DNA of 64,000 nt, from NCBI GenBank assembly GCA_022376925.1, contig JAIOJX010000032.1:197714939-197778938 (forward strand), written 5' to 3'. This document shows positions 26,401 to 38,150 of this stretch, piece after piece (position 1 is the first letter of the stretch; each line of letters opens with the position of its first letter). The stretch comes from Tragulus kanchil. Its lineage: Eukaryota > Chordata > Mammalia > Artiodactyla > Tragulidae. Under the pieces are notes generated by a model, which did not search any database, was not told the DNA's origin, and saw nothing but the letters and a program-made list of their open reading frames with translations. A program made the position numbers and the translations under genes.

Positions 26401-26478
26401 AGTACCCGAGTGGCCTTGGACCATCTGGAGTCTGTGCCTGAGAAACTGAGCCTACTAGAAGATTTCAAAGGCTTCAGA
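26401..26478 (+). CDS. Second copy of exon 1, probably an assembly duplicate
   Basis: This copy is identical to 25328-25405, including the tttctag acceptor and gtgaga donor, at an offset of exactly 1073 bases. It lies in the second copy of a tandem unit whose flanking intron is also duplicated almost without change. Because 78 is divisible by three, a gene model using both copies would stay in frame and gain 26 repeated residues. I infer that this is not a real extra exon, because 16 other unrelated segments of the window show the same ~1.1-kb doubling. Confidence 0.6.
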
Positions 26479-27364
26479 GTGAGAAAGAGTTGGCTTGTCT
26501 CTTTCAGTATTTTTATCTGAGTGAGAACAAGTGACATCTTCCTGATGTGCAAAGAAAATTGTAGGGAGGGAAGAAAGACCTCAAAACATCGGGGACTCTT
26601 AGCTCTCAGTCTTATCAGCGTTTATTGACATTTGCAAAGCCAAGACTGAAAATAATGGAGTTTGTATATTAGCACAATAAAGGAAAAGAGAGCCATTTCC
26701 CCTATTACCAGAAGCTCATTGGCCCCCAAAACTTTAATTATAGCTTAGAAAAATCTAAGAATTAAGAGGAATTCCACATTACAGTGGTGATAGCTCTTTT
26801 CATGAGCAATTTTAATTTGTGAATTATCTTCTTTTATTAAATCAAAATTTCCAGAGTACTGTTTGGCTTAGAGATATAGTAATGCACAGGTTATCCCTAT
26901 ACTACAATATATAGATTCAAATTCACATAGAATTTTAGATTTTATATCCAATGCTATTTATTGATAAAACTGTAACTTCAAAGGATTTCATTATCAAGCC
27001 AATTAGTTACATGTGTGGACTTGCCTATTGTAATTTTTTTTAAGTTGTTCATAGAGGAGAGAGATGAAGCAAATTACCCTGCCACTCAGTTCTGCCAGAC
27101 AAGGTCCAGACCAGATAACATCTTCATATGTCCCCTTAAGGATGCATATGTAGTAGACAATTTTAGTAATCTGTAATTTCTTGACCCTGTATGAACAAAG
27201 GTGAGAATTTCTCTTTGAAAACCATTTAACCATTCATTTCACACTGGTTTCATCATATAACTTATATTTAGGTTCTGCTTAACTCTAACATATTTGAGAA
27301 TATAGTAAGTAAGAAATATAGCCAGATCATACCATATTGATTTATTGGTGATACTGATATGATG

Positions 27365-27573
27365 CTTCCCTAGTGGCTTAGATGGTAAAGAATCTGCCTG
27401 CAGTGCAGGAGACCTGGTTCAATTCCAAGGTCAGGAAGACCTGCTGGAGAAGGGAATGGCTATCCATTCCAGTATTCTTGCCTGGAAAATCCCAAGGACA
27501 GAGGAGCCTGGTGGTCTACAGTCCATGGGGTCACAAAGAGTCAGACACGACTGAGTGACTAACTGATACATGA
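27365..27573 (+). mobile_element. Bov-tA SINE with intact target-site duplication
   Basis: This is a complete Bov-tA from cttccctagtggcttagatg to the gactgagtgactaac end. It is flanked by an exact 16-bp repeat, tgatactgatatgatg, at 27349-27364 and 27574-27589. Confidence 0.93.
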
Positions 27574-27947
27574 TGATACTGATATGATGCAGCTTTCAAG
27601 GTCTACCTACACACCTTAAAATTTCACTATATTTTGCTAGTTCAGTAACTGAACATTGAGCTGGATCTAAGGTTGAGCTGAGACATCTAGAAATCTCGAA
27701 TATTACATATAGAATAAAACCAAGCATTTATAGTATATTTTACTAAAGTTTTAATTCTTTATCATGATTTGATTATATCATTTGCAGTCTAAATCTCAAT
27801 TAAAGAATTATGGAAAACTAGTGTTCAAGAAGATATAATGTCTGTTCACCCTTCTATGACCCAACATGGAAAGCAGGCAATATGTTATACTCATGTCTTT
27901 TCCACTTTTTTCCCTTTAGATAATAGAAGTTATCAAAGTGAATGAAG

Positions 27948-30228
27948 GGCATGCGAGAGAGAGAGAGTATTAGAAACAAGTGACATTTGTCAGCTGAAAA
28001 AACTGATGCCTGACTTATACCAGCATAAAAAAAATAAAGTTTAACCTTTATATTACATTTCTTCAAATCCTTAGAGACACCCTATAGATTGGCATTGTTT
28101 TCCTTCATTTTACTATCCATGAAACTGAAACCTGGATTATGTACATTAGATAAAACTATGATCTAATTCTCCATATTTATAGCAAAGCCCATCTGCTTTG
28201 TCTACTGCCTCTAGCCTGAAACCCATTCCATATGTACTCTAAAGCCATCTATATGATTAAAAAGAGGTCATGTAATCAGGTAATGAAAACAGCTAAGCAG
28301 CCTTAAATAAAAAATGCATAAAGTCTTTAGATTAATAGAAGTAGATTATACTTTTCAAATCCTTAAAGCTTTCTAAAATTCAGTATATTGTTAATAAGTT
28401 TAAAGACCCGAGTTCTGGTTCATGCTCATGCCCCAGACAAAATTGCTTAATATCTCAGAGCATATTTTCTCATCCATAAAATGAGAGACTTGAACAATAT
28501 TACCTCTGTTGTACCTACTCACATGGGCATCACTAGCATATATGTGAAAATGCATTTCACATATTTTTGGACAATACTGTAGTTTAGGACACTTAAGTAT
28601 GAATACAAACATCATCTTACCTATATGATCTTTACTTTATTCTTATTTAAAGGTGTCATAATTTCTGTCTCTTTCTCTCTCCGTCCTTCCCCCGTCCCAC
28701 TTCATTTGTTAATCCTTATTTTGAAAGATATGGCTCAGCTCCACAATCCTATGTTTAAATATTCCATATTTGATATGAAAGAGAGGAAAAATCTTTGGGT
28801 TCTAAGTCCAGTCTGCCACAAATTGCCTAGCCTTAGACAGGTCAATCTTAGCTTACCTAAGATGTAGCTTTTTTTTTTTTTTTGATATAAATGATAACAA
28901 TGTTGAAATTCTAATATCCCTTCAAGTTTTAACATTCAAAAAGTTCTTTGGGGCTGTTTGAGAGCTAAAAGCCATAGATGATCTTTCTTATTCTAATGTC
29001 TCCTAATTCATATTAGAAGTGTCTACATAGAACTTCCTGGTAGTCCAGTGATTGACACTCCATGCTTCCAACGCAGGGAGGCCCAGTTGAAATGCAAGTG
29101 AGGGCATGCGAGAGAGAGAGTATTAGTCAGCTGAAAAAACTGATGCCTGACTTATACCAGCATAAAAAAAATAAAGTTTAACCTTTATATTACATTTCTT
29201 CAAATCCTTAGAGACACCCTATAGATTGGCATTGTTTTCCTTCATTTTACTATCCATGAAACTGAAACCTGGATTATGTACATTAGATAAAACTATGATC
29301 TAATTCTCCATATTTATAGCAAAGCCCATCTGCTTTGTCTACTGCCTCTAGCCTGAAACCCATTCCATATGTACTCTAAAGCCATCTATATGATTAAAAA
29401 GAGGTCATGTAATCAGGTAATGAAAACAGCTAAGCAGCCTTAAATAAAAAATGCATAAAGTCTTTAGATTAATAGAAGTAGATTATACTTTTCAAATCCT
29501 TAAAGCTTTCTAAAATTCAGTATATTGTTAATAAGTTTAAAGACCCGAGTTCTGGTTCATGCTCATGCCCCAGACAAAATTGCTTAATATCTCAGAGCAT
29601 ATTTTCTCATCCATAAAATGAGAGACTTGAACAATATTACCTCTGTTGTACCTACTCACATGGGCATCACTAGCATATATGTGAAAATGCATTTCACATA
29701 TTTTTGGACAATACTGTAGTTTAGGACACTTAAGTATGAATACAAACATCATCTTACCTATATGATCTTTACTTTATTCTTATTTAAAGGTGTCATAATT
29801 TCTGTCTCTTTCTCTCTCCGTCCTTCCCCCGTCCCACTTCATTTGTTAATCCTTATTTTGAAAGATATGGCTCAGCTCCACAATCCTATGTTTAAATATT
29901 CCATATTTGATATGAAAGAGAGGGAAAATCTTTGGGTTCTAAGTCCAGTCTGCCACAAATTGCCTAGCCTTAGACAGGTCAATCTTAGCTTACCTAAGAT
30001 GTAGCTTTTTTTTTTTTTTTGATATAAATGATAACAATGTTGAAATTCTAATATCCCTTCAAGTTTTAACATTCAAAAAGTTCTTTGGGGCTGTTTGGAG
30101 AGCTAAAAGCCATAGATGATCTTTCTTATTCTAATGTCTCCCTAATTCATATTAGAAGTGTCTACATAGGGAACTTCCCTGGTAGTCCAGTGATTGACAC
30201 TCCATGCTTCCAACGCAGGGAGGCCCAG
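27948..30228. repeat. Tandem duplication 8, ~1137-bp period
   Basis: Bases 27948-29087 recur at 29102-30228. The first copy loses single bases from g and c runs only in its last ~130 bases (tttgag/tttggag, tctccta/tctccct, cttcctgg/cttccctgg). The second copy lacks 16 bases near its left end. Confidence 0.94.
28425..28535 (+). repeat. MIR-like fragment
   Basis: The gttctggttcatgctc and tctcatccataaaatgaga elements are spaced as in MIR. It is repeated at 29562-29672 by duplication 8. A second MIR-like piece lies at 28797-28905 (tctaagtccagtctgccac), with copies at 29934 and 31039. Confidence 0.55.
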
Positions 30229-30290
30229 ATTCAACCTGTGGTTGGGGAACTATGATTGGATATGCCCATTTGGTACAGCCCAAAAAAACC
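30171..30290 (+). mobile_element. ART2A/CHR-like SINE
   Basis: It runs from gggaacttccctggtagtcc to the gttggggaactatgattgg body and an A-rich tail. A damaged partial copy lies at 29030-29088 and another copy at 31276-31395, both created by duplications 8 and 9. Confidence 0.75.
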
Positions 30291-30444
30291 TGAAGAAATA
30301 TCTATATAACTGGCTGTGGTGACTGTTTGCTGTGTTCCATCCTCTTTCCCCAAAGTGAAAGAAAACTAGGAAGGCAGGTCCTAGACATTTTTTCTGTCTT
30401 AATTACCTGAATCTTCTTATGCTTTGAAGACAGGTGAGCTATCT

Positions 30445-30643
30445 TTTTTTTTCCCCTTAAATTTTTTTTTGATGCAAACCATTTTTAAAGTCTATTGAAT
30501 TTGTTACAGGATTGTTTCTGTTTTACTCTTTTGGTCTTTTTGCCAGAGGCACGTAGGCTCTTATCTCCCTAATTGGGGATCGAACCCACACTCCCTGCAT
30601 TGGACGGCAAATTCTTAACTACTGGACCACCAGGGAAGTCCCA
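30445..30643 (-). mobile_element. ART2A/CHR-like SINE with T-rich leader
   Basis: The minus-strand head at 30643 reads gggacttccctggtggtcca. The B-box complement ggggatcgaaccc is near 30577. The flanks aggtgagctatc and agatgagctatt are an imperfect target-site duplication. It is duplicated at 31550-31748. Confidence 0.8.
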
Positions 30644-32095
30644 AGATGAGCTATTCTTAGGTTTAAAAATCTACATAAGATAACAATTAGAAGGTAGAAT
30701 ATTGAAGAAAGAGAGTATTTTGTTGCCAAGAACTATTCTAAGAGACAGTATACAAACATCCAAAAGTGACATGGTATCATTAAATACCATCTTCAGATAA
30801 CTCACTGTTAACTTAAGCTTTTTCTCTTCGCCCAAAGGTGTCAGGCATTTCAGATTTGCATGGGAACTAGCAGTGAAAAAAAAATGTGAATGCTTTTGTG
30901 GGAACCTGTTTTAATTTTTATGGTAGCATTCAAAGTGACCATCTTTTTCCTTGTCCTTGGGAACCTGTGAATTCGCTGTGCTTAGTCGCTTAAGCTCTTT
31001 GTGATCCATATTTGATATGAAAGAGAGGAAATTCTTTGGGTTCTAAGCCCAGTCTGCCACAATTGGCCTAGCCTTAGACAGGTCAATCTTAGCTTACCTA
31101 AGATGTAGCTTTTTTTTTTTTTTTGATATAAATGATAACAATGTTGAAATTCTAATATCCCTTCAAGTTTTAACATTCAAAAAGTTCTTTGGGGCTGTTT
31201 GGAGAGCTAAAAGCCATAGATGATCTTTCTTATTCTAATGTCTCCCTAATTCATATTAGAAGTGTCTACATAGGGAACTTCCCTGGTAGTCCAGTGATTG
31301 ACACTCCATGCTTCCAACGCAGGGAGGCCCAGATTCAACCTGTGGTTGGGGAACTATGATTGGATATGCCCATTTGGTACAGCCCAAAAAAACCTGAAGA
31401 AATATCTATATAACTGGCTGTGGTGACTGTTTGCTGTGTTCCATCCTCTTTCCCCAAAGTGAAAGAAAACTAGGAAGGCAGGTCCTAGACATTTTTTCTG
31501 TCTTAATTACCTGAATCTTCTTATGCTTTGAAGACAGGTGAGCTATCTTTTTTTTTCCCCTTAAATTTTTTTTTGATGCAAACCATTTTTAAAGTCTATT
31601 GAATTTGTTACAGGATTGTTTCTGTTTTACTCTTTTGGTCTTTTTGCCAGAGGCACGTAGGCTCTTATCTCCCTAATTGGGGATCGAACCCACACTCCCT
31701 GCATTGGACGGCAAATTCTTAACTACTGGACCACCAGGGAAGTCCCAAGATGAGCTATTCTTAGGTTTAAAAATCTACATAAGATAACAATTAGAAGGTA
31801 GAATATTGAAGAAAGAGAGTATTTTGTTGCCAAGAACTATTCTAAGAGACAGTATACAAACATCCAAAAGTGACATGGTATCATTAAATACCATCTTCAG
31901 ATAACTCACTGTTAACTTAAGCTTTTTCTCTTCGCCCAAAGGTGTCAGGCATTTCAGATTTGCATGGGAACTAGCAGTGAAAAAAAAATGTGAATGCTTT
32001 TGTGGGAACCTGTTTTAATTTTTATGGTAGCATTCAAAGTGACCATCTTTTTCCTTGTCCTTGGGAACCTGTGATTCCTCTTACATGCTGTGCTG

Positions 32096-32306
32096 TACTG
32101 TGCTTAGTCGCTTAGCCATGTCCAGCTCTTTGTGATCCATGGAATGTAACCTGCCAGGCTCCTCTGTCCATGGGATTCTCCAGGCAAGAATACTGGAGTA
32201 GGTTGCCATGCTCTCCTCTAGGAGATCTTCCCAACCCAGGAATCGAACCAGGGTCTTCTGCATTGCAGGCAGATTCTTCACTAGCTGAGCCACCAAGGAA
32301 GTCCCC
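32096..32306 (-). mobile_element. Bov-tA SINE
   Basis: The minus-strand head ggggacttccttggtggctc is at 32306 and the tail ends near 32096. It lies about 130 bp upstream of exon 2. The corrupted sequence at 30971-31009 is a gapped echo of its distal end. Confidence 0.9.
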
Positions 32307-32437
32307 ATGATTTCTCTCCATATCTCTCTAAATGCCTATAATGATGTATTTATCTAGGTATCAAAACTTTCTTAGTTTAATTGCAATCACTGGTTTCTCT
32401 TTCATCTACCAGTTTTGACCCTTTCTTGTTTTTGCAG

Positions 32438-32551
32438 GGTTCGCGCAGTTTGTCGGACAGAATTCCGGGGAGATACTCGAAATACCAAGTTCACAGAGAG
32501 TCTCTTCAACAATGCCAGGATGACACCAAGCACAGAATCCAACGCTTCAAA
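32438..32551 (+). CDS. Internal coding exon 2 of the same gene
   Basis: This 114-nt exon of 38 codons follows a pyrimidine-rich acceptor ending tttttgcag and precedes a gtaatg donor. The product begins GSRSLSDRIPGRYSKYQVH and ends HRIQRFK. It is basic and rich in Ser, Arg and Gln, so probably disordered. Both edges are phase 0, matching the exon at 25328-25405 upstream and the one at 53355-53463 downstream. CpG dinucleotides (ttcgcgcag, gtcgga, actcga) stand out against the AT-rich surroundings, as expected for constrained coding sequence. The exon lies outside the duplicated units, between those ending near 32140 and starting at 32729, so it is single copy. The family is not recognised. Confidence 0.72.
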
Positions 32552-32821
32552 GTAATGTCCTTTATGTACATTTTCAGTCTTTGATGTTACTCGTGTTTAT
32601 GGCTACAACTTTCTAAGTGATCCCTGCAGCAGTTAAATAAGGGTACTTATAAAAGAAATATCTTGATGTAGGCGGTAGATCTTCAGTTTCCTAGAAATAG
32701 AGAATAAAATTTCAAAAGCGGTGTTTATGACTCTATACCTGAAACTAATCTGTAAGTTTATGCCATTGTTGTTTAATATGTTGTTTGTCTATGGAAATTG
32801 ATGCTGCTTAATAATCCTGGT

Positions 32822-33030
32822 GGGCTTCCCTGGTGGCTCAGGGACTAAGAATCTGTCTGCCGATGCAGGAGACGTGAGTTTGACCCCTGGATTGAAAAGA
32901 TCCCCTGGAGAAATAAATGGCAACCCATTCCAATATTCTTGCCTGGGAAATCCCACAGACAAAAGAGCCTGGCACTACAGTCCAGGGTGTCGCACAGAGT
33001 CAGACATGGCTTAGTTAGACAATAACAAGA
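32822..33030 (+). mobile_element. Bov-tA SINE
   Basis: It has a gggcttccctggtggctcag head, a Bov-A body, and a gtcagacatggcttagttag end. It is repeated at 33944-34151 by tandem duplication 10. Confidence 0.9.
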
Positions 33031-33377
33031 AATCCTGAGCCAGGAAACCCTTGGCCTCTTGATTGGTCAGAAGCTTAGTGTGGATGGTTGCTCTCCTTAT
33101 TGTGTAACTCTGACCACTCTCCGTGCTGAAGTCCTCAGTAGGTGAAGTAACATACAGTATTTCATAGCATGAGCATTTATAGTCATTTTTTTCATGAAGA
33201 TAAGAACTCCATATTAGTATTTCCATCTGTGGTTCATTAGTGTGGAACCATATAAGAGGCGGGAAGATTTGACCATATTGACAAAAAGCCTACCACTCAC
33301 TAGAGGCTGTCAAGATCCATGTGGGGCATGGGTGATTTAAACTTATTTGACGCCAAACAGTTATTATCCTAGAACAG

Positions 33378-33598
33378 GGCTTCTTAACCCCAGCATTAGT
33401 GACAATTGTACAAGATTATTCTTTGTTGCATAGGTGGTTCTATGCATTATAGAATGTTTAGCAGCATCCCTAACAGTCTACGATCTGGATATGAGTAGCA
33501 TTCCCCATCCCAAGTTTTGGCATCTAAAAGTATCTCCAGACATTGCCAATCATTCCCTAGGGGGCAAAATTGGCCCCTGTCCATTGAGAGCACTGACC
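33378..33598 (-). mobile_element. MER20-like hAT DNA transposon
   Basis: Motifs in order: cagggcttcttaacccc, gattattctttgttgcat, tgtttagcagcatccctaac, tctccagacattgccaatc and ggggcaaaattggcccc. This order matches the MER20 hAT-Charlie element in reverse orientation. It is non-autonomous, about 220 bp and decayed, as expected for a eutherian-age copy. A duplicate lies at 34499-34719. Confidence 0.75.
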
Positions 33599-34970
33599 TA
33601 GAGATAATCCATCTATAGGCTAATATACACTTGAAGTCATTTAGAAAATGAAGCTAAAGGTTCTTTCAGCTTTTTTATATTCTTACAAACTTCAATATGT
33701 ATGAATATTCACTATACTGCATACATTCACTTATTTCAGACAAATATAATTATTTTTAAGGTGCTTTCTTCCTCCTCTGAATGTAATTAGATAGAATGTT
33801 CAGTGAATATAAAGACAGTGTTCATTTATGTAAGGCCTTCCTGACATGCAGACTCTATACCTGAAACTAATCTGTAAGTTTATGCCATTGTTGTTTAATA
33901 TGTTGTTTGTCTATGGAAATTGATGCTGCTTAATAATCCTGGTGGGCTTCCCTGGTGGCTCAGGGACTAAGAATCTGTCTGCCGATGCAGGGGGCGTGAG
34001 TTTGACCCCTGGATTGAAAAGATCCCTGGAGAAATAAATGGCAACCCATTCCAATATTCTTGCCTGGGAAATCCCACAGACAAAAGAGCCTGGCACTACA
34101 GTCCAGGGTGTCGCACAGAGTCAGACATGGCTTAGTTAGACAATAACAAGAAATCCTGAGCCAGGAAACCCTTGGCCTCTTGATTGGTCAGAAGCTTAGT
34201 GTGGATGGTTGCTCTCCTTATTGTGTAACTCTGACCACTCTCCGTGCTGAAGTCCTCAGTAGGTGAAGTAACATACAGTATTTCATAGCATGAGCATTTA
34301 TAGTCATTTTTTTCATGAAGATAAGAACTCCATATTAGTATTTCCATCTGTGGTTCATTAGTGTGGAACCATATAAGAGGCGGGAAGATTTGACCATATT
34401 GACAAAAAGCCTACCACTCACTAGAGGCTGTCAAGATCCATGTGGGGCATGGGTGATTTAAACTTATTTGACGCCAAACAGTTATTATCCTAGAACAGGG
34501 CTTCTTAACCCCAGCATTAGTGACAATTGTACAAGATTATTCTTTGTTGCATAGGTGGTTCTATGCATTATAGAATGTTTAGCAGCATCCCTAACAGTCT
34601 ACGATCTGGATATGAGTAGCATTCCCCATCCCAAGTTTTGGCATCAAAAAGTATCTCCAGACATTGCCAATCATTCCCTAGGGGCAAAATTGGCCCCTGT
34701 CCATTGAGAGCACTGACCTAGAGATAATCCATCTATAGGCTAATATACACTTGAAGTCATTTAGAAAATGAAGCTAAAGGTTCTTTCAGCTTTTTTATAT
34801 TCTTACAAACTTCAATATGTATGAATATTCACTATACTGCATACATTCACTTATTTCAGACAAATATAATTATTTTTAAGGTGCTTTCTTCCCTCCTCTG
34901 AATGTAATTAGATAGAATGTTCAGTGAATATAAAGACAGTGTTCATTTATGTAAGGCCTTCCTGACATGC

Positions 34971-35940
34971 TTAAAATGAGCACTTCACTTCCCCTATCCC
35001 AAACAAAAACCTATCACAATTGTGCCTTGTTATTTATTGTGAAGAGAGCATCCTGTGACTTTGTGCCTTTTCTTTTTTTTTACCTTTGCTTTTTATTTTG
35101 GTATTATTGACTATAGTAGTGACCTTGTTGTCTTATATGGAAAAATTTAAATTCACTAAATTGTCTTCTAACATTCTCGTCAAATCTCATATAGTCAAGC
35201 GTTTCTCTACCACTTAGAGTGCCACTGACTTAAGCAGAAGAACAAAGCTTAGACAACGGTAGCTAATAATAACAACTACTCGTTCTTGAGCATATATTAG
35301 GACAGACTGCATGACATTGCTCTTTTTGTATGTGGCTCATGCTTTATGTGCATTACCTCATTTAATCCTCACAGCAAGCCTTTCTGGTTGGCACCATTAT
35401 TTGCCTTTTTTACCACTGAAGAAAACAAAGTTACAGAGTGAGTTAATTGGTTGAATCATGGCTAAAACATAAATCTGCTTGGCTACAAGAATCTATATCC
35501 TTGACTACCAGGTGAATAGAGTGTAAATTTGCATCTGCTGTCCCTGAATTTTTTTTAGAAGTCACCAAATGTAGGACTATATCTTTAATAAATAAAAGTC
35601 TGCTTTCTCTGAAAGTGCAGAAACACAATATATGCCTCTTAGTTCAATAGAGGTCTAGATGTAAATGAAAGATTTAAAACATTATTTCCCAACACAGATT
35701 CAGTATCAGGTAAATCAGTGCTATCTAGTGGCACCCAAATTGCTATAAATCAATGCAATTTCCATAACAGCATATGGCAAATCTATGAATGTTTAACATG
35801 TTCAGCAAGTAATCTCATTGGAGTTCTCTTTAAAATTACATTTGCAGCTGAAGAGGAAATCAAGCCTGGTTTTGTGAGGCCAACACTTATCAAAATGAGA
35901 AATAAGTTTGAAAATTTTGTAAATAGGCAGTGCAAATACA
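34971..35940. other. Intronic stretch with no recognised gene
   Basis: It contains an old MIR/L2-like piece near 35345-35470 (cattacctcatttaatcctc). An 89-codon ORF at 35718-35987 is preceded by a weak acceptor-like ttacatttgcag, but no donor keeps it open, so I do not call an exon. Confidence 0.45.
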
Positions 35941-36198
35941 GGAAAGAGCCACAAAGCACATTTTATGATGACATTGTTCCACATTAATACTACTTAAACA
36001 TTTTTGAATGTTGATCCATTTCAGTGATGAAAATATAGATTATTATCCTGTGTAAGCAGATGTCTGGCCTGAAATAATGCAGTGATCTAACACAGAACTC
36101 ATGAGACGCTCACATTTTTTTGTAGCCATTATTGAGAAAAATGTGAGAGTACATTTTTTCCAACTGGAGATACCAATAATCATTTGCTAATATGCTTT

Positions 36199-36531
36199 CT
36201 TTTTTTTTTTAAGATTTATTTATTTATTTAATTTGGGCGGGGGTCGGGTTGGGGAGGGAGGGGAGCAGGCGGGCCACTTCTATTGGTCTTTCATTTATCT
36301 ATTTTCATCCGTCTTTGTTCTTTGGCTCCTGTGGGCCTCCCATCGCGGTGGCGACTGTCATTGCAGAGCGCCAGCTCTGGGCGCATGCACTCCAGAGCTC
36401 CGGCTCGGTGATTGGACACATGGGTCCAGCCGCTCCGCAGCACGTGGGATCTTCCCAGGCCAGGGCTCGAACTGGCGTCCCTTGCACTGCAAGGCGGTGT
36501 CCTTACCCACTGGACCACCAGGGGAAGCCCA
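36199..36531 (-). mobile_element. Young tRNA-derived SINE, full length
   Basis: The minus-strand head gggcttcccctggtggtcca is at 36530. The G-rich + strand segment at 36234-36262 is the complement of the C-rich 3' part. Target-site duplications ctaatatgcttt lie at 36187-36198 and 36532-36543. It is repeated at 37267-37599 by duplication 11. Confidence 0.92.
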
Positions 36532-36768
36532 CTAATATGCTTTTTATAAAAATAAATTATTTATCAAGAATGAGAGGGGTGGCAGCTTCAAAAGAAATAA
36601 GTTCATATGGGAAATGAAAAACAAAAATTTTTTTTAGTAGTACTTTTTTTTTCATTTTTATTTTACTTTTGACATTTACAGAGTTTCGTTGTTTACAAAT
36701 GTGTATGATCCCAGATTAGTCATTAATTTCTTAGTTTTATGGATAACCAGAGAAGCTGCCTCTGATTT

Positions 36769-37009
36769 GCTTTTGTTCAGTCACTCAGTTGTGTCCACCT
36801 GTTTGTAACACTATGGATTACAGCACGCCAGGCTTCCCTGTCCTTCACTATGCCCCAGAGTTTGCTTAGACTCGTGTTTATTGAGTCAGTGATGCCATCC
36901 AACCATTTCATCCTCTGTTGCCCTCTTCTCCTCCTGCCCTGAATCTTTCCCAGCATCAGGGTCTTTTCCAGTCAGTCAGCTCTTCACATCACAGGTGGCC
37001 AAAGTACTG
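36769..37009 (-). mobile_element. BovB 3' end, cut by the duplication junction
   Basis: The BovB tail in reverse orientation (ttttgttcagtcactcagtt onward) stops at the junction at 37009. The continuous version is at 37837-38150, where it goes on through the agcatcaacttcagcatcag region. Confidence 0.82.
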
Positions 37010-37836
37010 GAAAGAGCCACATAGCACATTTTATGATGACATTGTTCCACATTAATACTACTTAAACATTTTTGAATGTTGATCCATTTCAGTGATGAAA
37101 ATATAGATTATTATCCTGTGTAAGCAGATGTCTGGCCTGAAATAATGCAGTGATCTAACACAGAACTCATGAGACGCTCACATTTTTTTGTAGCCATTAT
37201 TGAGAAAAATGTGAGAGTACATTTTTTCCAACTGGAGATACCAATAATCATTTGCTAATATGCTTTCTTTTTTTTTTTAAGATTTATTTATTTATTTAAT
37301 TTGGGCGGGGGTCGGGTTGGGGAGGGAGGGGAGCAGGCGGGCCACTTCTATTGGTCTTTCATTTATCTATTTTCATCCGTCTTTGTTCTTTGGCTCCTGT
37401 GGGCCTCCCATCGCGGTGGCGACTGTCATTGCAGAGCGCCAGCTCTGGGCGCATGCACTCCAGAGCTCCGGCTCGGTGATTGGACACATGGGTCCAGCCG
37501 CTCCGCAGCACGTGGGATCTTCCCAGGCCAGGGCTCGAACTGGCGTCCCTTGCACTGCAAGGCGGTGTCCTTACCCACTGGACCACCAGGGGAAGCCCAC
37601 TAATATGCTTTTTATAAAAATAAATTATTTATCAAGAATGAGAGGGGTGGCAGCTTCAAAAGAAATAAGTTCATATGGGAAATGAAAAACAAAAATTTTT
37701 TTTAGTAGTACTTTTTTTTTCATTTTTATTTTACTTTTGACATTTACAGAGTTTCGTTGTTTACAAATGTGTATGATCCCAGATTAGTCATTAATTTCTT
37801 AGTTTTATGGATAACCAGAGAAGCTGCCTCTGATTT

Positions 37837-38150
37837 GCTTTTGTTCAGTCACTCAGTTGTGTCCACCTGTTTGTAACACTATGGATTACAGCACGCCAGG
37901 CTTCCCTGTCCTTCACTATGCCCCAGAGTTTGCTTAGACTCGTGTTTATTGAGTCAGTGATGCCATCCAACCATTTCATCCTCTGTTGCCCTCTTCTCCT
38001 CCTGCCCTGAATCTTTCCCAGCATCAGGGTCTTTTCCAGTCAGTCAGCTCTTCACATCACAGGTGGCCAAAGTACTGGAGCATCAACTTCAGCATCAGTC
38101 TTTCCAATGAATATTCAGGGTTCAGTACCCTTAGGATTGACTTCTCATTA
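37837..38150 (-). mobile_element. BovB 3' end
   Basis: This is the continuous copy of the fragment at 36769. Its orientation is minus and it is truncated on its 5' side near 38150. Confidence 0.82.

Larger units (their letters stand above)
25020..27166. repeat. Tandem duplication 7 containing exon 1, 1073-bp period
   Basis: Bases 25020-26092 recur at 26093-27166, directly head to tail. One a/g difference lies mid-unit (near 25592 versus 26665). The first ~72 bases also occur at 23965-24037, because duplications 6 and 7 overlap. Confidence 0.95.
29901..32145. repeat. Tandem duplication 9, 1105-bp period, chained to duplication 8
   Basis: Bases 29901-31005 recur at 31006-32145. The end of the first copy (30971-31009) is a gapped version of 32076-32145, and the first ~70 bases of the second copy carry several changes relative to 29901-29970. 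Confidence 0.93.
32729..34970. repeat. Tandem duplication 10, ~1122-bp period
   Basis: Bases 32729-33849 recur at 33851-34970, directly head to tail. Differences include agacgt versus gggcgt and one missing c within the first ~180 bases of the second copy. The unit carries a Bov-tA SINE and a MER20-like element. Confidence 0.95.
35941..38078. repeat. Tandem duplication 11, ~1068-bp period
   Basis: Bases 35941-37009 recur at 37010-38078 without a gap. The junction cuts through a BovB tail. One base differs 13 bases into the second copy (cacaaag versus cacatag). Confidence 0.95.

Noticed and set aside
35718..35987. Possible exon after ttacatttgcag at 35848
   Set aside because: The frame ends at a stop near 35987 with no donor before it, and its phase cannot be tied to the three supported exons.
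36233..36617. ORFs of 100 and 122 codons, plus similar ones at 15379, 16242, 44767, 44867 and 55531
   Set aside because: All are translations through the GC-richer bodies of tRNA-derived SINEs, with similar peptides wherever the SINE recurs. They are not genes.
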